A stretch of 48,663 nt of DNA, from the NCBI GenBank assembly GCA_043778625.1, contig JAYWFU010000144.1, forward strand, positions 1-48,663, written 5' to 3'. The first letter of the stretch is position 1. Each line of letters starts with the position of its first letter. The position numbers were made by a program, and so were the translations under genes. Of this stretch, positions 1 through 8,726 are shown piece by piece. The DNA is from JACMRI01 sp043778625. Its GTDB lineage: Bacteria; Bacteroidota; Bacteroidia; UBA4408. The notes under the pieces are model-generated. The model searched no databases. It saw only the letters and a list, made by a program, of their open reading frames with translations, and was not told the origin of the DNA.

Positions 1-171
1 CCAGCCTACGACGATTACGAGGTTAAAGCTGAAGAAATAGTGGAAGTGTGGAAGTTTGTAAACTATATTGCCAACGAATTACCTGATGAACGCTTTAGCA
101 AACAGGTATTTTTGGAGGAGCTACGCGAAATGGAAAAGCGTATTAACCACATGAAAAACAAACTGATTTAG
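1..171 (+). CDS. C-terminal fragment of an unidentified protein (5' end outside the window)
   Basis: The frame beginning at base 1 is open to TAG at 169-171 and gives the last 56 residues of a protein. The fragment is acidic and probably helical, with a motif EEIVEVWKFV and a coiled-coil-like, lysine-rich tail ending KNKLI. I do not recognise the family. It converges on the SDR gene ending at 459. The sequence is cut by the window edge at the same place in both arms. Confidence 0.6.
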   Translation, partial: PAYDDYEVKAEEIVEVWKFVNYIANELPDERFSKQVFLEELREMEKRINHMKNKLI

Positions 172-270
172 TTAATTGACAATTGATAACGTATAAATAG
201 TTTTTTAGTTCGCCTTGATAGGTTTCCTCACTAATACAAAATAACCGAAATAGTTTAAACTTTATATACG

Positions 271-361
271 AACGCTAGTTCCATGAGTTTTCATCGAAGG
301 GACGGATACTAGATATTAAATATAATCGTCTCTTCGATGAAAACTCAGAGAACTACGCTAG
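271..361. repeat. Long imperfect hairpin in convergent intergenic region (left arm)
   Basis: Two arms of about 33 nt (about 271-304 and 328-361) pair with a few mismatches around a loop of about 23 nt. The core GAGTTTTCATCGAAG at 285-299 is exactly complementary to CTTCGATGAAAACTC at 332-346. The hairpin lies between two convergent genes, so it could be a bidirectional terminator, although there is no clear T-tract. It could also be a small palindromic element, since related TTGACAATTGATAA-type sequence flanks it at 175-190 and 438-457. Confidence 0.6.
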
Positions 362-458
362 AACCAGTAACGCTTCACTCAAATTATATAATTGTCTTAA
401 GCTAATCACAAATACGGAATTTAAACACTCGTATAATAGTTGTCAACTATCAATTATC

Positions 459-1211
459 TTACTTGTTTACAATATACGCATTAGCCTGTGCGGTGGGTAG
501 TAGCAACACATCAGCTATATTAACGTGAGCTGGGCGTGTAACCATAAAGTGTATTACCTCAGCCACATCTATTGCTTGCAAGGGTTGCCAGCCTTCGTAT
601 ACTTTGTTAGCCTTGTTGGTATCGCCCTTAAAACGCACTAACGAAAAGTCAGTTTGTACCGCACCTGGGTTCACTTGTGCCACACGTATTTTTTGGTTTA
701 TTAAATCAATCCGCATTGCTTTACTTAGTGCGTCTACCGCAAATTTTGAGGCATTGTACACATTGCCTTGCTCATACACTTCTTGCCCTGCTATGCTGCC
801 TATGTTTATAATATGCCCACTTTGGTGTGGTAGCATAAATGGCAATACGGCTTTAGTTACGTATATTAATCCTTTTACATTAATGTCAATCATTAGGTTA
901 TAATCGTTCAGGTCGCCGTCCTGAAACGTATTACGCCCATGTGCATTGCCTGCGTTATTCAACAATATATCTATTTGAGAATAGGTGGCTTGCAACGAAT
1001 TAATTTGTGCAAATACTTCGTGTTGATTACTCACATCAAAACACAAGGTATGCACTTGCACCATTGTTTCTAATTCAGTCTTGAGCGTTAGTAGCTTGTT
1101 AGCATTGCGTCCGCAAATAATTAAATTAATATTGTGTTGCGCAAATAATTGTGCCGTAGCTTTGCCTATACCTGAAGTAGCGCCTGTTATGAGCGCAGTT
1201 TTATTTGCCAT
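459..1211 (-). CDS. Short-chain dehydrogenase, YdfG-like NADP-dependent
   Basis: Classical SDR of 250 residues, the usual length. The cofactor motif TGATSGIG is at 9-16, with Arg35 after the second strand, which favours NADP(H). NNAG is at 85-88, and the catalytic set is Asn111, Ser139, Tyr152 and Lys156. The C-terminal half (RFKGD near 195, then PAHVNI near 228) closely follows E. coli YdfG, an NADP-dependent 3-hydroxy acid/serine dehydrogenase. The ATG lies inside the 3' end of the upstream membrane-protein gene, a 25-base overlap that suggests translational coupling. It is the last gene of the minus-strand polysaccharide-like operon, but its YdfG resemblance means it need not act on sugars. 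Confidence 0.88.
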   Translation of the reverse strand: MANKTALITGATSGIGKATAQLFAQHNINLIICGRNANKLLTLKTELETMVQVHTLCFDVSNQHEVFAQINSLQATYSQIDILLNNAGNAHGRNTFQDGDLNDYNLMIDINVKGLIYVTKAVLPFMLPHQSGHIINIGSIAGQEVYEQGNVYNASKFAVDALSKAMRIDLINQKIRVAQVNPGAVQTDFSLVRFKGDTNKANKVYEGWQPLQAIDVAEVIHFMVTRPAHVNIADVLLLPTAQANAYIVNK

Positions 1212-2521
1212 GTTTCAATAAATTTTATGAGTGGTGAGTAAGTACTTATGCACGAAAATAATATGATAAATACAAAGGGTAATAACGGAATTTTGTAACG
1301 CACAATTGCACCAATTACAGGGGTGGATATACCAATAATAGTAGCTAAGCACCCTACAAACAACACTGCCGAAAATAGCCTGTAACGTTGTATTTGCGAG
1401 GGTCTGTCAAAATAAAATAGGAGGTAAATAAATAATACAATCATTACCCAATTTTCAGCTAAGTTAATACCCATCATGGCACTTGTGCAGTAACTAAATG
1501 TGGGCATAAATAAGGTTGTGTATATAGCCTTGGGCGCAAGTGTTAATAGGCTAAGTGCATTGCCGTTGTAAGTAGGTAATGCTATGTAGCTGCCAGCTTT
1601 GTAGGTAAGCGCCATATTGTTAAAATCAAATTGTTTTTGGCGCAATATTTCCAATAAATTGTAGTGTGGCAGTAGTAATTGAATACCTACAATTATTACT
1701 AAAACAATAACTATACAGGCAGGAAAAATTAATTTAAGAGAATACTTACCAATGTATTTTTCAATACTCATTAATACCATTAATACTAACACACAGGGCA
1801 GCAAATATACCTTGAGATGTAACAATGCGTAAGCACACAATATCACAATACCAATTTTAATAACGTGCGCTTGTGTAAACGGAGTACATAATGCACTATA
1901 AAAATTATATAACATAACCCCTAAGGATATCAGTAATAAGGGTTCTTTGAGTACGCCACTGTTCCAAAACAACATACTAGGCGTTAAAAACACGGCTATT
2001 ACAATTAACAATGATTGTAATTTTTTAGCACACCATACTCTAAAAAAATTATAGAGGTATAACAATCCTACATAGCCCACAAAATTAAATACTACAATGT
2101 GCACAAAATAATTACCATTGCTTAATAGCATACACAGGGCATTGGCACGTATAATTATTCTATTATCGTTGTACAAGCCATAGTTCCAAGGTTTTACCCA
2201 GTTGTACATTTGTTGGTAATAGGGCGTTAAATCAGCCGCTGTATCATTATACCCCGTAAGCATTTGCCAATAATGCGTGGGATTAGTTGCCAATGTTTTG
2301 TGTAGTACCAACGCATCGTCAAAATACTTAAAGGCATCGCTAGTATTACGCAACGTATAATGATAACTATAAATGAACCACAGCGCAAGCCCCGCAATAA
2401 TTTTAAGTGTAAATAACCCACTACTTACTGCAGGGTTAAACTCTGCAATATGCAACAGTTTAACCCGCTGAATAAGTAATATGCAGAGTGCAAAATAAAT
2501 TAAGGGGAGTAAAATGATCAT
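1187..2521 (-). CDS. Multi-pass membrane protein, Wzy/EpsG-like candidate
   Basis: 444 residues with about ten hydrophobic segments (near 3-18, 38-53, 136-160, 168-186, 193-212 and several more to the C-terminus) and a soluble loop at about 55-125. The loop contains DAFKYFDDA (62-70). The segment PSMLFWNSGVLKE (181-193) resembles the P-S-x-x-F-W-x-S-G-x-x-K-E pattern seen in many uncharacterised Bacteroidota polysaccharide-locus membrane proteins. Together with the neighbouring sugar transferase and aminotransferase this suggests a repeat-unit polymerase or related exopolysaccharide membrane protein. The assignment is from topology and context, with no firm family match. It starts 4 bp after the upstream SDR stop. 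Confidence 0.7.
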   Translation of the reverse strand: MIILLPLIYFALCILLIQRVKLLHIAEFNPAVSSGLFTLKIIAGLALWFIYSYHYTLRNTSDAFKYFDDALVLHKTLATNPTHYWQMLTGYNDTAADLTPYYQQMYNWVKPWNYGLYNDNRIIIRANALCMLLSNGNYFVHIVVFNFVGYVGLLYLYNFFRVWCAKKLQSLLIVIAVFLTPSMLFWNSGVLKEPLLLISLGVMLYNFYSALCTPFTQAHVIKIGIVILCAYALLHLKVYLLPCVLVLMVLMSIEKYIGKYSLKLIFPACIVIVLVIIVGIQLLLPHYNLLEILRQKQFDFNNMALTYKAGSYIALPTYNGNALSLLTLAPKAIYTTLFMPTFSYCTSAMMGINLAENWVMIVLFIYLLFYFDRPSQIQRYRLFSAVLFVGCLATIIGISTPVIGAIVRYKIPLLPFVFIILFSCISTYSPLIKFIETWQIKLRS

Positions 2522-2525
2522 GAGT

Positions 2526-3242
2526 TTACATTCTATCGTAAATTTGTGTTGGCAGCAACTTTAATAGCCTCGCAATTAATTGCCAACGTTTTGTAACGTA
2601 AGCAATTTTCTTTTTGTTACTTATTGCGCTGTATATTTGCTTGGCTGCTTTTTCTACGGGCATTACCCAAAAAAGACCTTCTCCTTTTGCCATTTGGGTA
2701 TTTACAAGTCCGGGTCTAATGTCTGTTATAAAAATTGAAGTTTTAAGTTTTTTAGCTTTTTGTCTTAGTCCTTCCAAATAATTTATTTGATATGCTTTTG
2801 TAGCATTATATGCTGGCGCTAATCTGCTACCCCTAAGCCCTCCAATAGAACTTATAGCAACTAGGTGTCCCGACTTTTGCTTTTTAAAATAATTAAATGT
2901 CCAATTTGCTATACAAGTAAACCCTGTTACGTTAGTTTCAACTATTTGTTGTTCGATTTCAAAATTAAGTTCTGGATTTAAATCGCCTGTTCCTGCGCTA
3001 ATTACTAGTAAGTCTAACCCTCCAAGTTCAGCTATTAATATTTCTAAATTTTCAACAACAATATGAATATTTGTTATATCAAAAGCTCGAGTACAAAATA
3101 AACTTGGATGTTGAGTTTTCAAGTCGTTAAGCAACTCTACTCTTCTACCAGTAATACCCACTTTATAATTATTGTTGACTAATATTTTAGCTAATTCTTT
3201 CCCAATACCTGATGTTGCGCCAATAATTATTGCTTTTTTCAT
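2526..3242 (-). CDS. Short-chain dehydrogenase/reductase
   Basis: 238-residue SDR. GATSGIG is at 8-14, Arg33-Arg34 suggest NADP(H), and Asn104, Ser132, Tyr145 and Lys149 are the expected catalytic residues. The usual NNAG motif is replaced by ISAG (81-84), a tolerated variant. The hydrophobic C-terminal region (near 220-234) could touch the membrane. It lies between the sugar transferase (10 bp upstream) and the membrane protein (4 bp downstream), so it probably belongs to the polysaccharide operon. The substrate is unknown. Its codons look more AT-rich than those of its neighbours. Confidence 0.85.
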   Translation of the reverse strand: MKKAIIIGATSGIGKELAKILVNNNYKVGITGRRVELLNDLKTQHPSLFCTRAFDITNIHIVVENLEILIAELGGLDLLVISAGTGDLNPELNFEIEQQIVETNVTGFTCIANWTFNYFKKQKSGHLVAISSIGGLRGSRLAPAYNATKAYQINYLEGLRQKAKKLKTSIFITDIRPGLVNTQMAKGEGLFWVMPVEKAAKQIYSAISNKKKIAYVTKRWQLIARLLKLLPTQIYDRM

Positions 3243-3252
3243 TTAAAATTGT

Positions 3253-3855
3253 TTAAACACCTCTCGACCTAGCTATTCTAGCTATTGTTTGTACTATAAT
3301 TTTAACATCGCTCATCATGCCTTGATTATTGATGTACTGTAAGTTTAATGCCAGTTTAGCGGGCATTATTGTTTCAATATAATCTTTATCGGGATTTTGA
3401 GATTTACCCAAAATTTCGTTTTCATCAAAATACTGTAATGATGCTAAATCGGTTATACCTGGTTTTACGCTTAATACCTTTAGTTGCTCGGCATTGTACA
3501 TGCTTACGTACTTGCGCACTTCGGGACGAGGCCCTACTAAACTCATATTACCTAGTAATACGTTAATTAATTGTGGTAGTTCGTCCAATTTATATTTACG
3601 TAAGTAATAACCTATGCTGGTAATGCGAGGGTCGCGCGCGCCCACCGTTATTAGGCCTTTGGCATCACTTTGGGGGCGCATAGTTCTAAATTTAAACAAC
3701 TCAAAATCTACATTATTCTTGCCTACACGTACTTGTTTGTAAAACACCCCTCCCCTACTATCAAGTAGAATCAAAACACTTAGCAATAATAGTATAGGTA
3801 ACAACAACAACAAGCCTATGGCACTGGCTAGTATATCAAACAAGCGTTTTAACAC
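3253..3855 (-). CDS. Sugar-phosphate transferase, PglC/WcaJ family (initiating glycosyltransferase)
   Basis: 200-residue bacterial sugar transferase (PF02397 type) that transfers a phospho-sugar from a UDP-sugar to undecaprenyl phosphate, the first membrane step of capsule, O-antigen or glycan synthesis. An N-terminal hydrophobic hairpin covers about 6-31. Then come FKFRTM (54-59), DELPQL (91-96; Asp91-Glu92 match the catalytic dyad of PglC) and GPRPE (108-112). The length fits the small PglC-like monotopic class, not the five-helix WcaJ class. The start is GTG at 3855-3853, 13 bp after the DegT stop. The small size and the DegT neighbour would suit an amino-sugar substrate, which is inference. 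Confidence 0.92.
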   Translation of the reverse strand: MLKRLFDILASAIGLLLLLPILLLLSVLILLDSRGGVFYKQVRVGKNNVDFELFKFRTMRPQSDAKGLITVGARDPRITSIGYYLRKYKLDELPQLINVLLGNMSLVGPRPEVRKYVSMYNAEQLKVLSVKPGITDLASLQYFDENEILGKSQNPDKDYIETIMPAKLALNLQYINNQGMMSDVKIIVQTIARIARSRGV

Positions 3856-3868
3856 AATAATTAGTTTA

Positions 3869-5086
3869 TTAAATACCTAGTACTTTGTTAACACCATCTA
3901 CCACGGCATTAACAACGGTTACTACATTATCATCAGTTAAATTATAAAACACAGGTAACGAAATTTCGGTAGCAAAGTTGTTGTAGGTAGTAGGGTAGTT
4001 CCCAATATCATACCCTTGTTTTTTGTAAAAACTAAGCATAGGCACAGGTATAAAATGTACATTAACATACACATCGTGGTCAAATATTACTTGCATAATT
4101 GCATCACGCTGTTGCTCGGTAACGCTCTTAATACGTAGGGTATACAAGTGATACGACGTAAGTTTGTCTTCACTTACATAGGTGGGTATTATAGCCCAGT
4201 CGTATTGTTTTAATAGTGCGGTATAACGTTCGTAAATGTGCTTGCGTTTAGGTAGAATTTCGGTTTCGTAGCGGCTAAGCTCTACCAGGCCTATGGCTGC
4301 GCTAATGTCTGTCATATTGCATTTGTAGCCCGCTTCCACAATATCGTATTTCCAGTTGCCTTTTTGCATTTTGGCTAAGGCATCTTTATTTTGCCCATGT
4401 AGAGTTTTAATACACAAGGCTTTATAAATTTCTTCGTTGTCAAACGGTGCAGGAAAATTTAATGCTACAGCGCCACCCTCAGCAGTAGTAAGATTTTTAA
4501 CAGCATGAAACGAAAACACTGATACATCAGTCAATGCGCCCGTACGCTTGCCTTTGTACTGTGCGCCTATGGAGTGTGCGGCATCGCTTAATATCATTAT
4601 GCGTCCTAATGTAGTTTGATTATCGCTATTAGGAGTAAACACTGCTTTAATGCTGGGTTCGTTTACCAACGCATTTAACTCCGAATAATCGCACGGGAAA
4701 CCCGCAAAATCCACTGGCATTATTACTTTAGTTTTGGCAGTAATTACATTGCGTACGTTGGCTACATTTATATTAAAATCAGTACTATTTACATCAACAA
4801 ATACTGGGGTTGCGCCCGTGTGCATTACCACATTGGCCGTGGCGCTGTAGGTGTAAGCGGGTAGTATTACTTCGTCACCCTCGGTTACGCCAAACCACAT
4901 AAGCATTATCTCCAAGCCCGCAGTTGCACTGTTTAAACACAGTGTAGCGGCATTCCCATTGTAGGCAGACAGTTCTTTTTCAAATTTTTTGGTTTTAGGC
5001 CCTGTGGTTATCCAGCCCGATTTTAGGGTTTCAACTACAGAGTCAATGGCTTCTTGTGTAATATGCGGGGGCGAAAATGGTATCAT
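3869..5086 (-). CDS. DegT/DnrJ/EryC1/StrS family sugar aminotransferase
   Basis: PLP-dependent aminotransferase of 405 residues that would convert a keto-sugar nucleotide to an amino sugar. GWITTGP is at 24-30. Asp168 in the SDAAHS motif is the residue that contacts the pyridine nitrogen, and Lys197 in FSFHAVKN forms the Schiff base, followed by the family motif TTAEGG. It is the first gene of the minus-strand operon, ahead of the sugar transferase. A TATTTTTG box lies 35 bp upstream of the ATG. No nucleotide-sugar dehydratase or acetyltransferase is in the window, so those steps must be encoded elsewhere. Confidence 0.93.
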   Translation of the reverse strand: MIPFSPPHITQEAIDSVVETLKSGWITTGPKTKKFEKELSAYNGNAATLCLNSATAGLEIMLMWFGVTEGDEVILPAYTYSATANVVMHTGATPVFVDVNSTDFNINVANVRNVITAKTKVIMPVDFAGFPCDYSELNALVNEPSIKAVFTPNSDNQTTLGRIMILSDAAHSIGAQYKGKRTGALTDVSVFSFHAVKNLTTAEGGAVALNFPAPFDNEEIYKALCIKTLHGQNKDALAKMQKGNWKYDIVEAGYKCNMTDISAAIGLVELSRYETEILPKRKHIYERYTALLKQYDWAIIPTYVSEDKLTSYHLYTLRIKSVTEQQRDAIMQVIFDHDVYVNVHFIPVPMLSFYKKQGYDIGNYPTTYNNFATEISLPVFYNLTDDNVVTVVNAVVDGVNKVLGI

Positions 5087-5120
5087 TAGTTACTTATTTT
5101 TAGAATGAATTTAATATATA

Positions 5121-5128
5121 CAAAAATA
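5121..5128 (-). promoter_or_regulatory. Candidate Bacteroidota -7 box before the aminotransferase gene
   Basis: On the minus strand the sequence reads TATTTTTG, matching TAnnTTTG, 35 bp before the aminotransferase ATG. No good -33 TTG was found at the expected distance, so this is only a candidate start for the polysaccharide operon. Confidence 0.4.
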
Positions 5129-5156
5129 GTAATACTCGCCATATTTTAACACTGGT

Positions 5157-5327
5157 TTAGCAACAATAAGTTAACAATGTAAGGTGTGTTAGATAATAGC
5201 CAGCAAAATTCCCTGAACCCAATATAGAGGTAGTATAAGGCGGTTGTTTAGTAACCGCTTTTTTCTTTACGCAAGCATTTATTAGCAGGCACGAACAGAA
5301 TAGTACTAGTGTAGTAAATGCTTTCAA
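5157..5327 (-). CDS. Small lipoprotein (56 aa, TTG start)
   Basis: Open reading frame of 56 residues with a TTG start, beginning 15 bp after the thioredoxin-fold gene stop on the same strand. The N-terminus has one lysine, a hydrophobic stretch and a lipobox-like LINAC with Cys19, followed by a basic KKKAVTKQ segment: a convincing lipoprotein signal. The rest has no recognised domain. The signal peptide, spacing and orientation argue that it is real, but there is no homologue I can name and no Shine-Dalgarno sequence, so it remains a prediction. Confidence 0.5.
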   Translation of the reverse strand: MKAFTTLVLFCSCLLINACVKKKAVTKQPPYTTSILGSGNFAGYYLTHLTLLTYCC

Positions 5328-5342
5328 CGCTATTAAATTGTA

Positions 5343-5924
5343 TTATTTTATTTTTTTAAAATCCTCAAACGATTTTGTTTTATAGGCCATTGTTCCAAAG
5401 TATTTTAATATTGGGTTAATGTCTTCGGGCTTTAGGTAGCCTGCCACTGGGCTAAGCATAGCCAAGTTTTCGTCGAGGTATACCGTTGTAGGATAACTCA
5501 TCTTTCCGTTCAGTAACGATTGTGCTAAGGGGTGTGTACCACCTCGTTTTCCAGCATTGGTATTAACAAATGTATTGCCTTGCATTACTATGGTATCATT
5601 CCCTTCGGCATTAAATTTTACGGCATAGTAATATTTGTTTATTAAGTGTGCTACGCTAGTATCGGTAAAGGTGCTTTTGTCCATTACCTTGCACCACCCG
5701 CACCAATCAGTATACACATCAATAATAAATTTGCGGGGCAACTTTGCATTTAACACAAGGGCTTCCTGCATGCTATGCCATTGTATTACATCGTTATTAA
5801 TGGGTGTAATAATGGGAGCTACAACAGTAGTATTAAGTTTATTTTTTGTACTCTTTTTTGTTTTTTGCGCCATAGCACAATTACTAAGGGTAAGTGCTAA
5901 GCAAAATAGTATAATTGTTTTCAT
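5343..5924 (-). CDS. Exported thioredoxin-fold protein
   Basis: 193 residues. A signal peptide at about 1-19 ends AMA before Gln20. A basic linker (21-30) follows, then a thioredoxin-like domain from about 50. The redox motif WCGWC is at 74-78 (Cys75 and Cys78) and the cis-proline is Pro145 in SYPTT. The sequence IIDVYTDWCGWCKVMD is characteristic of the DUF255/thioredoxin_7-like periplasmic group, usually thiol reductases or disulfide handlers. It is divergent from the APC permease and upstream of the small lipoprotein gene. The partner protein is unknown. Confidence 0.88.
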   Translation of the reverse strand: MKTIILFCLALTLSNCAMAQKTKKSTKNKLNTTVVAPIITPINNDVIQWHSMQEALVLNAKLPRKFIIDVYTDWCGWCKVMDKSTFTDTSVAHLINKYYYAVKFNAEGNDTIVMQGNTFVNTNAGKRGGTHPLAQSLLNGKMSYPTTVYLDENLAMLSPVAGYLKPEDINPILKYFGTMAYKTKSFEDFKKIK

Positions 5925-6061
5925 TTAGGTGTAGGGGGTAATTTAGTTAGTATTTTAAAGTGTATAGGCGTGTGTTTTTTCGTTAACTCGCTAATACAAT
6001 GTTAGCACATTATTCGTAAATTTTGAATAGCGCAACTTAAAAAAATCAACAATTTATTTAC

Positions 6062-6069
6062 TACATTCG
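6062..6069 (+). promoter_or_regulatory. Candidate -7 box before the APC permease gene
   Basis: TACATTCG (one mismatch to TAnnTTTG) lies 28 bp before the permease ATG in the divergent intergenic region. The same octamer precedes the MauG-type peroxidase gene. No clear -33 TTG was found. Confidence 0.35.
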
Positions 6070-6097
6070 CACACGTTAATAAATAACTTATTATTTA

Positions 6098-7429
6098 ATG
6101 CCTACCACTACTAATAAATTAAAACTTACTGCCGCCGTATCGCTAGTAATATCAAGCATGGTAGGCACAGGCGTATTTACAAGTTTAGGGTTTCAGGTGG
6201 CAAGCACACCTTCCGTATTTGCCATACTTATGTTGTGGTTATTGGGGGGCATAGTAGCAATATGTGGTGCCCTTAATTATAGCGAATTAGCTACTGCCAT
6301 GCCACGCTCAGGGGGCGAGTACAATTATTTAACTAAAATTTATCATCCGTTACTAGGGTTTTTAAGTGCATTTGTATCCAGCCTTATTGGTTTTGCTGCC
6401 CCTGCGGCACTATCTGCTATGGCGTTTGCTAAGTATTTTAAAACCATAACTACTCACACTTGGCTAAGCAATGTTACCGAGGTACACATTGCCGTGGCAC
6501 TTATTACTATTATTACTATTATTAATGGTATTAATTTAAAAATAAGTGCACGCCTACAAACGGTATCAACCGCCATCAACATTGGGTTAATTGTATGTTT
6601 TGTACTTGCCGGAATACTACACGGTGCTAACCATGAGTTTGTGTTTAGTATTAATAAAGCTGATATTAATTACTTGTTTTCTAACTCGTTTGCCACCTCG
6701 TTAATATATGTGTCGTATGCTTATAGTGGCTGGAATAGTGCTATATACATTGCCAGCGAAATTAAAAACCCTGAGGTTAATCTTACCAAATCGTTAGTGG
6801 GTGGTGCAGGGTTGGTAATGGTGCTATACATAGCGCTAAACCTAGTGTTTATGCTAGCCGTACCTTTACTACAATTAAACGGACAGCTAGATGTAGGCTT
6901 TATAGTTGCACAAGCCATATTTGGTGGGCTAGGCAGCAAAATTGTAAGTGCTATAATTTGTGTTGCATTGTTAGCAAGTGTAAGTGCTTACACTGTGTTT
7001 GGGCCACGTGTGTTACATACATTGGGTACCGATTATAAGGTGTTGAGCATATTTGCCAGCGTAACTTATGCTGGCATACCCGCTACGGCGTTGTTGTTAC
7101 AATCATTTATATCAGTATTATTAATACTTACAGCAAGTTTTGAAGCCATAATGACCTACGTAGGTATGATACTTGGCATGTTTACTTTTTTGGTGGTATT
7201 AGGCGTGTTTATACATCGCTACCACCAAAGCAAGTTGGGTATAACCGTAAAACGTTCGTGGGGTTACCCTGTTACTACTATTTTATTTTTAATTATTGAA
7301 GGCTGGACAATACTATTTACCGCGCAGCACAAAACCTCCGAATCGTTAACAGGGCTATTAACACTGGTAGCCGGGAGCTTATTATATTTTACCGCCACTT
7401 ACATTAATCAACATAGAACCAATGAATAA
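6098..7429 (+). CDS. APC-family amino-acid permease
   Basis: 443 residues and about twelve membrane segments. The unwound first helix carries GTGVF (23-27), and the family signature YSELATAMPRSGGEY (61-75) follows the second helix. This matches LAT/SteT-type amino-acid transporters that exchange or import neutral amino acids across the inner membrane. The substrate cannot be fixed from sequence. The gene overlaps the next lipoprotein gene by 8 bp, which suggests co-transcription. Confidence 0.92.
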   Translation: MPTTTNKLKLTAAVSLVISSMVGTGVFTSLGFQVASTPSVFAILMLWLLGGIVAICGALNYSELATAMPRSGGEYNYLTKIYHPLLGFLSAFVSSLIGFAAPAALSAMAFAKYFKTITTHTWLSNVTEVHIAVALITIITIINGINLKISARLQTVSTAINIGLIVCFVLAGILHGANHEFVFSINKADINYLFSNSFATSLIYVSYAYSGWNSAIYIASEIKNPEVNLTKSLVGGAGLVMVLYIALNLVFMLAVPLLQLNGQLDVGFIVAQAIFGGLGSKIVSAIICVALLASVSAYTVFGPRVLHTLGTDYKVLSIFASVTYAGIPATALLLQSFISVLLILTASFEAIMTYVGMILGMFTFLVVLGVFIHRYHQSKLGITVKRSWGYPVTTILFLIIEGWTILFTAQHKTSESLTGLLTLVAGSLLYFTATYINQHRTNE

Positions 7430-8684
7430 ATTACTACTACCCCTAGCATTACTTAGCGTTATGGCAGGTTGCAATACATCAACCCCACCACCCACCACCC
7501 ACAGTGGCACTGACTCCGCAACCACTACCGACACACTGGTTACCACCATTGCCGACACCGCTATTGCAATTAAAAGCACTATTAATATTGATAGCCTAAT
7601 GCAAATAGCAGTGCCTGTAGCCGCTGATAAAAAGTATGATGTAATGGCCAGTTTTGCTGCCGGAATACCTACTAACACTAAGGAATATGTAACTGCCGAA
7701 AGTTTTACAGCATTTAAAAAGTATCAACACTTTATGGATAGTGCCTGGAAGGTGGTAGACCGAAGCCGTTACATAAAAATGCGTAATTGGGCAAAAACTG
7801 AATGTACAAAAGCCAATGCAGTGGCAGGAGGCACGGTGTTTTACCCATTTAGTGGCCCTGATTTTGTGAGCGTATATAGCTTTTTTCCTAATGCTAAAAC
7901 CTACTATATGCTTGCATTAGAACCTACAGGTGGCTACTCAAGTCCTACACAATTTAACGAAAGGTTTACCTCCGAATATTTTGAAAATTTTACCCAAAGT
8001 TTAGATGATATTTTTAATAAAAGCTATTTTATTACTCGTAAAATGAATACTCAATTGCAAAGCAGTAGGGTTGACGGCGTATTGCCCCTATTAAGCATGT
8101 TTATTAAGCGTACAGGCAACACCATTATTGATGTAAAAAAAATACATATTGATAGCACAGGATCCGAAATAGCTATTGATTACGAAAAACCTTTCCCTGC
8201 CAAAGGACGCCCACGAGGCTTAAAAATTGAGTTTCACCCCTATGGTAACCCTGCTGATGTACGCACGGTGTACTACTATAGTTGCGATTTAATTGATGCT
8301 AACTTTAATGCCTCAAAACCATTTTACAAATACCTTAGTAATACTATTAACGAAAGTACTACCTATGCCAAAAGTGCCTCATACATTATGCACCTAAAAG
8401 TATTTAGCAACATTACACGCTTAGTGGTTAACAAAAGTAAGTTTTTGTTACAAGATGATACTGGCGTAGCTTTGCACTATTTTGATTTAAAAAATTACGA
8501 TATAAGCCTATATGGTAAATACGTAAAACCAGTAAGCGATTTTGATTACGGTTATCAGCTTGATTTAAAAGCCTTGTACAGCCGCGACTCACTAAACGTA
8601 AAACCTTTACCCTACGACCTAGGCTATCACTGGGGTACACGCGAAAACAACTTAATGCGATTAGTACGCAAAAACATTAATTAA
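7422..8684 (+). CDS. Hypothetical lipoprotein (420 aa)
   Basis: N-terminal lipoprotein signal with lipobox MAGC (Cys17), then a Thr/Ser/Pro-rich linker (about 18-50) and a large globular domain. The segment FYPFSGPDFVSVYSFFPNAK (about 140-159) is the most distinctive part and looks like a conserved family motif, but I do not recognise a named domain. It is probably surface or periplasmic and membrane-anchored. The start overlaps the permease gene by 8 bp, so the two are probably one transcript. Confidence 0.8.
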   Translation: MNKLLLPLALLSVMAGCNTSTPPPTTHSGTDSATTTDTLVTTIADTAIAIKSTINIDSLMQIAVPVAADKKYDVMASFAAGIPTNTKEYVTAESFTAFKKYQHFMDSAWKVVDRSRYIKMRNWAKTECTKANAVAGGTVFYPFSGPDFVSVYSFFPNAKTYYMLALEPTGGYSSPTQFNERFTSEYFENFTQSLDDIFNKSYFITRKMNTQLQSSRVDGVLPLLSMFIKRTGNTIIDVKKIHIDSTGSEIAIDYEKPFPAKGRPRGLKIEFHPYGNPADVRTVYYYSCDLIDANFNASKPFYKYLSNTINESTTYAKSASYIMHLKVFSNITRLVVNKSKFLLQDDTGVALHYFDLKNYDISLYGKYVKPVSDFDYGYQLDLKALYSRDSLNVKPLPYDLGYHWGTRENNLMRLVRKNIN

Positions 8685-8726
8685 CTAATGATAATTAATA
8701 AGAAAATAAGGTTAGGTACAACAGTA

